A stretch of DNA of 10,731 nucleotides from Nitrospira sp. Lineage in GTDB: Bacteria > Nitrospirota > Nitrospiria > Nitrospirales > Nitrospiraceae. The position numbers were made by a program, and so were the translations under genes. The DNA is taken from positions 1-10,731 of the forward strand of contig JAICVE010000066.1 of the NCBI GenBank assembly GCA_025935475.1. Reading direction: 5' to 3'. Under the pieces are notes generated by a model that saw nothing but the letters and a program-made list of their open reading frames with translations, was not told the DNA's origin and ran no database searches. Position 1 is the first letter of the stretch; each line of letters opens with the position of its first letter. Below are positions 7,652-10,731 of this stretch, piece by piece.

Positions 7652-9403
7652 CTACATCTGATCGGGGGCGGAAATACCGAGTACAGTCAGACCGTTCTTG
7701 ATGACTTGCTGGACGCCCCGCATCAACGCCAACCGCGCGGCAGTCCGTTCCGGACTCAGCGTTTCGCGCTTGGCGCCCTCGTCGGCCGTAATCCCTGGAG
7801 CCGCCTGTGCAAAGACTTCCGAATCCGTGGCCGTGGGCAGAATCCGGTGCTTGTTGTAAAAGGTATGGAGCAGCGCGGCGAGCTGCTGCAAATAGTAGGT
7901 CATCCGATGCGGCTCATAGCCAATCGCCGCGGCCTCCAGCACCGTCGGATAGGCGGCCAGCTTCCGGATCAGCCCCAGTTCGTCCGGATCGGACAACAAC
8001 GAGAGGTTCGCACGGCTCGGCGGAGGACAGGTGATCCCACGCGAAGCAGCCACCCGCCAGAGACTCGCAATACGGGCGTGCGCATACTGGACGTAGTACA
8101 CGGGATTGTCAGCCGATCGTTGCTTGGCGAGTTCGAGATCGAATTCGAGGTGCGTTTTGGAATCCCGCATGAGGAAATAGAATTTGGCGGCATCGGCACC
8201 CACTTCGTCGATGACTTCCCGCATCGTAATGAACTCGCCCGTCCGCTTCGACATCTTTACTTCTTCGCCCGCTCTCAGCAGCTTCACGAGCTGCACGAGC
8301 ACAACCTGCAAGCGCTCTTTGGGATGGCCATAGGCCTGCATGACCGCCTGCATGCGCGGGATGTAGCCGTGGTGATCGGCGCCCCAGACGTCGATGAGCA
8401 GATCATAGCCACGCCGCAGTTTGTCCCGATGATACGCGATGTCGGAAGCCAGGTAGGTGTACTCCCCGTCCTGCTTCTTGACGACGCGGTCTTTCTCGTC
8501 CCCAAAGTCTGACGAACGGAACCACCAGGCCCCGTCCTGCTCAAATACGAGCCGACGGGACTTCAGCTCATCCAGCACGCGCTCGACGGCCTGTGAGGAC
8601 AACAGAGAGGCTTCGCTGAACCACGAGGCAAATTCGATCCCGAACGTCTTGAGATCCTCGCGAATCAAGCTCAGCAGTGCTTGGTAGGCCAGCGACTGGC
8701 AGCGCTCTTCGAGCTGCTCGGCCGACAGGCCTCCTTCCACATCGAGAGCGGGCGTGAGGCGCTCCGCCAGCGCCGTAATGTAGGCGCCATGGTACCCGTC
8801 TTCCGGAAAGTCGGCGGGCTGGCCCTTCAGTTCCCGATACCGGGCAGCCACTGATGTTCCCAATAGCTTCATCTGACGGCCGGCATCGTTGATGTAATAC
8901 TCGCTGACGACCTCGAACCCGACTGCGGTGAGCAGACTGGCGACGGCTTGACCGACGGCCGCACCTCGTCCATGTCCGACATGCAAGGGACCGGTCGGAT
9001 TCGCGCTCACGTACTCCACCAGCGCCCGCTGTCCTTTGCCGACATCGGTGGTGCCGTATGAGGCGCTTTGTTGCTCGATTTCTCTGAGCGTTTCCTGCCA
9101 CAGAGCCGGCTTGACGGTAAGATTCAGAAACCCCGGCCTGACGATCTCCACGCGTTCGAAGAGTTGATCAGGCTGCGGAAGATTCTCGACGATGATCTGT
9201 GCAATATCGTGGGGCGCTCGTTGCTCAGAGGCTGCCAGGGACATGGCCACGGTCGAGGCGAGATCTCCCCATTCCGGCCGTTTGGGCGTATCGAGGCTGA
9301 GCGTGGGCCAGGCCGCCGTCTTCAATTGCCCCTTTTGCCGGGCTCCGTTCAGAGCATCCAGGAGTGCGCTGGTCACTTTTTCCTGCACCACGCCGTGCGA
9401 CAA
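7652..9403 (-). CDS. argS: Arginine--tRNA ligase (class I)
   Basis: The enzyme charges tRNA-Arg with arginine using ATP. The protein is 583 aa, a normal length. An N-terminal additional domain (about 1-115) is followed by the class I HIGH-type signature in VSANPTGPLHVGHGRG (132-147). The Rossmann catalytic domain contains YYINDAGRQ (169-177), SDIAYHRDK (320-328) and WGADHHGYIPR (340-350). KMSKRTG (383-389) is the KMSKS loop. The helical DALR-type anticodon domain begins around YVQYAHARI (437-445) and ends with the family tail NGLTVLGISAPDQM. The start is a TTG, unusual but supported by AGGAG 6 nt upstream. The alternatives are GTG codons 5 and 6, which lie farther from that site. The upstream gap has a plausible promoter, and argS may lead the argS-tgt-yajC-secDF transcript. 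Confidence 0.97.
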   Translation of the reverse strand: MSHGVVQEKVTSALLDALNGARQKGQLKTAAWPTLSLDTPKRPEWGDLASTVAMSLAASEQRAPHDIAQIIVENLPQPDQLFERVEIVRPGFLNLTVKPALWQETLREIEQQSASYGTTDVGKGQRALVEYVSANPTGPLHVGHGRGAAVGQAVASLLTAVGFEVVSEYYINDAGRQMKLLGTSVAARYRELKGQPADFPEDGYHGAYITALAERLTPALDVEGGLSAEQLEERCQSLAYQALLSLIREDLKTFGIEFASWFSEASLLSSQAVERVLDELKSRRLVFEQDGAWWFRSSDFGDEKDRVVKKQDGEYTYLASDIAYHRDKLRRGYDLLIDVWGADHHGYIPRMQAVMQAYGHPKERLQVVLVQLVKLLRAGEEVKMSKRTGEFITMREVIDEVGADAAKFYFLMRDSKTHLEFDLELAKQRSADNPVYYVQYAHARIASLWRVAASRGITCPPPSRANLSLLSDPDELGLIRKLAAYPTVLEAAAIGYEPHRMTYYLQQLAALLHTFYNKHRILPTATDSEVFAQAAPGITADEGAKRETLSPERTAARLALMRGVQQVIKNGLTVLGISAPDQM

Positions 9404-9409
9404 CTCTGG

Positions 9410-9414
9410 CTCCT
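9410..9414 (-). promoter_or_regulatory. Shine-Dalgarno of argS (supports TTG start)
   Basis: AGGAG on the minus strand, within TTAGGAG, with 6 nt to the TTG at 9403. This ideal spacing is the main reason for choosing the TTG over later GTG codons. Confidence 0.75.
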
Positions 9415-9458
9415 AACGCTCGTAAGTCCTTAGCATTGAAAGAGAAATTTAACTTGGC

Positions 9459-9488
9459 ACTGTAGCACAGGGCTGAATGAGGAGACAA
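9459..9488 (-). promoter_or_regulatory. Candidate sigma-70-type promoter for argS
   Basis: On the minus strand, TTGTCT (9488-9483) and TACAGT (9464-9459) are separated by 18 bp. The -10 is preceded by TGC, giving an extended -10 (TGnTACAGT). The -35 keeps the TTG core and the -10 matches 4 of 6 consensus positions. It sits in the 93-bp gap after the glycosyltransferase stop and would give a leader of about 50 nt. The rest of the leader is AT-rich and I see no riboswitch or T-box-like structure. Confidence 0.4.
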
Positions 9489-9496
9489 GGCGCGAG

Positions 9497-10501
9497 TCAG
9501 GAAATCCGAGGGTTTACGCCGAGAGTGTGGATGGTTCGACAGGCAGCGAGGATGACCGGAGGCGACAACTCAAGGCAAGGCTTCTCTATACAATTCCTGA
9601 CGGCGTCCCACGAGGCGCAGCGGCAAGGCCTCTCTCGAATGACGGCCACAGCCCGACCTCGCGGCGCCCAGCGCTCCGATTCGGTAGGACCGAACAGGGC
9701 CACCGTCGGTGTTCCCAACAACGCGGCCAGATGAGTGACCCCAGAATCATGACCGAGAAAGAGGTCGACGTGCGAAAGGACGCCGGCCAGTAGCCGGATG
9801 GAAAGACCGTTCAGGAGAATCGGATGTCGGGCCATGTGGACCAGGAAACGTTGAACCATCTCATGATCCGCCGGTCCATCGAGCAAGAGCGGCTCGAAAC
9901 CTTCGCTTTCCAGTCCTTCGACTACAGGCAGCAATACCGCCGGTGCAACGCATTTGTGGGGGCTGCCACTTCCGGGATGGATCATCGCCAGTGGACGCTG
10001 GCGCGAGACCCCTAACTTCGTCAGGAATGCCTCAGCTTGCTCTCGAACCGCAGTCGGTACTGTGAGAGGAGTGTTCCAGACCTGATCAGCCTGCCCGCCC
10101 ACGATCTCGAGAAATCGCTCGCTTTGATGGACGCGGGACAACTTTGGTGCAAAGGGCGATTCCACCACGACAGCCTCAGCACCATACTCTTCCAATGTTG
10201 CTGCCAGGGTACCGGCGTCATCATGCGTCCAGGCGACCGCCAAGTCGCATCGCCTCAGCCAGTCTCTGCCCGAGGGCTCGTCAGGCGCCGCTCCACCGAA
10301 GAGTGCCGTGCAGGCCGTGGATTGAACGGAGAGCCATCGATCGACCAGGCCACAGTCGGCAAGGAATTCCGCTGACTCGTCCTGTCCGCAAAGCAGGAAT
10401 TGACGGGAGGGAAAACGTTCCCGGAGGCTCTGAATGGCCGGTACGGCGAGCAGAAGGTCGCCAAACCCTCCCGGATGCAGAATGAAGACTGTGCGCAACA
10501 T
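9497..10501 (-). CDS. Glycosyltransferase family 9 (ADP-heptose:LPS heptosyltransferase-like)
   Basis: The 334-aa protein has the GT-B fold layout of GT9 enzymes, which in characterised cases add heptose to the inner core of lipopolysaccharide at the cytoplasmic face of the inner membrane. The N-terminal domain opens with FILHPGGFGDLLLAVPAIQSL (6-26), the acceptor-side signature. The C-terminal Rossmann domain contains AMIHPGSGSPHK (172-183) and LFLGHDSGVTHLAALLG (247-263) followed by TPTVALFGPT (264-273), the sugar-nucleotide binding motif. Four cysteines near the C-terminus (293, 295, 304, 309) follow the family's Cys-rich tail. There is no signal peptide or membrane span. It starts only 5 bp after the upstream gene's stop, with AGGAG unusually close (1 nt) to the ATG; the TTG at codon 2 is a possible alternative. 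No other LPS genes are in view, so the exact sugar and acceptor are unknown. Confidence 0.92.
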   Translation of the reverse strand: MLRTVFILHPGGFGDLLLAVPAIQSLRERFPSRQFLLCGQDESAEFLADCGLVDRWLSVQSTACTALFGGAAPDEPSGRDWLRRCDLAVAWTHDDAGTLAATLEEYGAEAVVVESPFAPKLSRVHQSERFLEIVGGQADQVWNTPLTVPTAVREQAEAFLTKLGVSRQRPLAMIHPGSGSPHKCVAPAVLLPVVEGLESEGFEPLLLDGPADHEMVQRFLVHMARHPILLNGLSIRLLAGVLSHVDLFLGHDSGVTHLAALLGTPTVALFGPTESERWAPRGRAVAVIRERPCRCASWDAVRNCIEKPCLELSPPVILAACRTIHTLGVNPRIS

Positions 10502-10502
10502 G

Positions 10503-10513
10503 CTCCTCAGGAG
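10503..10513 (-). promoter_or_regulatory. Palindromic Shine-Dalgarno/stop-codon overlap before the glycosyltransferase
   Basis: CTCCTGAGGAG is an inverted repeat (5-bp arms, one central base) containing the upstream gene's TGA stop and the AGGAG in front of the glycosyltransferase ATG. The short arms cannot fold as a tight hairpin with a one-base loop, so this may be coincidence. Overlap of the stop with the ribosome binding site is compatible with translational coupling. Confidence 0.4.
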
Positions 10514-10731
10514 GACGACGGTTTACCGCTCTGATCGAAGAGCGAAGCACCAAGCACGGCCTCGTCGCGCGGCGTGCACGCCCCGCCCTCGTCGGCGACG
10601 CCGTCGCAGTTGTCGTCGTGGCCGTTCTGCTTCTCGAGGGCGGTGGGGGAGACGGCCGGGTCGTGATCGTTGCAGTCGCCGCCGCGGTTGGCCCAGGCGA
10701 CGCCGGTCTGCACGACGGCGCGGTCGCCGTC
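10507..10731 (-). CDS. MopE-type putative metal-binding-motif protein, C-terminal fragment (5' part beyond right edge)
   Basis: Seventy-four codons and a TGA are visible; the reading frame is open to the window edge. The segment GGDCNDHDPAVSP followed by HDDNCDGVADEG matches the short Asp/Cys-rich 'putative metal-binding motif' found in MopE-like and other secreted or surface proteins, usually as GDCDD...NP...P-E-CNG-DDNCDG-DEG. The Cys normally before NG is Gln here (KQNG). In such proteins the motif is usually one of several modules and is thought to bind calcium or other metals; the rest of this protein is not visible. The last 15 codons (LGASLFDQSGKPSSS) carry no recognised motif and no membrane anchor. 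Of the first 59 visible codons 58 end in G or C, against 9 of the last 15, an abrupt change near 10554. The fragment could be foreign DNA or an assembly join. Confidence 0.7.
   Translation of the reverse strand, partial: DGDRAVVQTGVAWANRGGDCNDHDPAVSPTALEKQNGHDDNCDGVADEGGACTPRDEAVLGASLFDQSGKPSSS

Noticed and set aside
7457..8512. 351-codon plus-strand open frame opposite tgt and argS
   Set aside because: It spans the 3' part of argS and the 5' part of tgt in antisense, with no family signature or plausible independent promoter.
1..10731. Search for tRNA, CRISPR arrays, insertion sequences, attachment sites and phage or defence genes
   Set aside because: No cloverleaf, regularly spaced repeats, transposase motifs or flanking terminal inverted repeats were seen; nearly all bases are in recognised minus-strand genes.

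Overview
This is a compact bacterial chromosome segment at roughly 55-62% G+C in hand-counted samples. Every gene I can support is on the minus strand, so transcription runs from high to low coordinates. In transcription order it holds: the 3' end of a gene for a MopE-type metal-binding-motif protein (window edge to 10507), a GT9/heptosyltransferase-like glycosyltransferase (10501-9497), argS (9403-7652), tgt (7632-6478), yajC (6420-6088), secD (6042-4399), secF (4322-3405), a large multi-PAS sensor histidine kinase (3327-148), and the first 50 codons of its response regulator (151-1). Gaps are all under 100 bp. There are no RNA genes, mobile elements or CRISPR arrays. The organism is Gram-negative, judging from the LPS-type glycosyltransferase and the kinase with a periplasmic sensor. 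The gene content, base composition and NtrB-like kinase suggest a Nitrospira-like member of Nitrospirota, but that is an inference from general resemblance and could be wrong at phylum level.

Region by region: the right edge (10507-10731) codes for an acidic, Cys/Asp-rich motif and shows a sharp change in codon use near 10554. The glycosyltransferase follows after 5 bp. A 93-bp gap then holds a plausible sigma-70-type promoter and a good Shine-Dalgarno sequence in front of a TTG-started argS. From argS onward the genes look like one housekeeping run: arginyl-tRNA synthetase, queuosine tRNA-guanine transglycosylase, then the Sec accessory membrane proteins YajC, SecD and SecF. SecD and SecF together use the proton motive force to help pull exported proteins across the inner membrane, and YajC associates with them. 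Small hairpins lie in the tgt-yajC and secD-secF gaps, the second one just upstream of the secF ribosome binding site.

The left third is a two-component system. The kinase has a double-Cache-like periplasmic sensor, HAMP, three PAS domains and an NtrB-like HisKA/HATPase core. Its stop codon overlaps the regulator's start codon (ATGA), so the two are almost certainly cognate and translationally coupled. A perfect two-copy 10-bp tandem repeat lies between secF and the kinase gene.

I do not see a clearly new biological system here. The observations most worth checking are the codon-use break at the right edge, the hairpin pair ahead of secF, and the tandem repeat ahead of the kinase gene.
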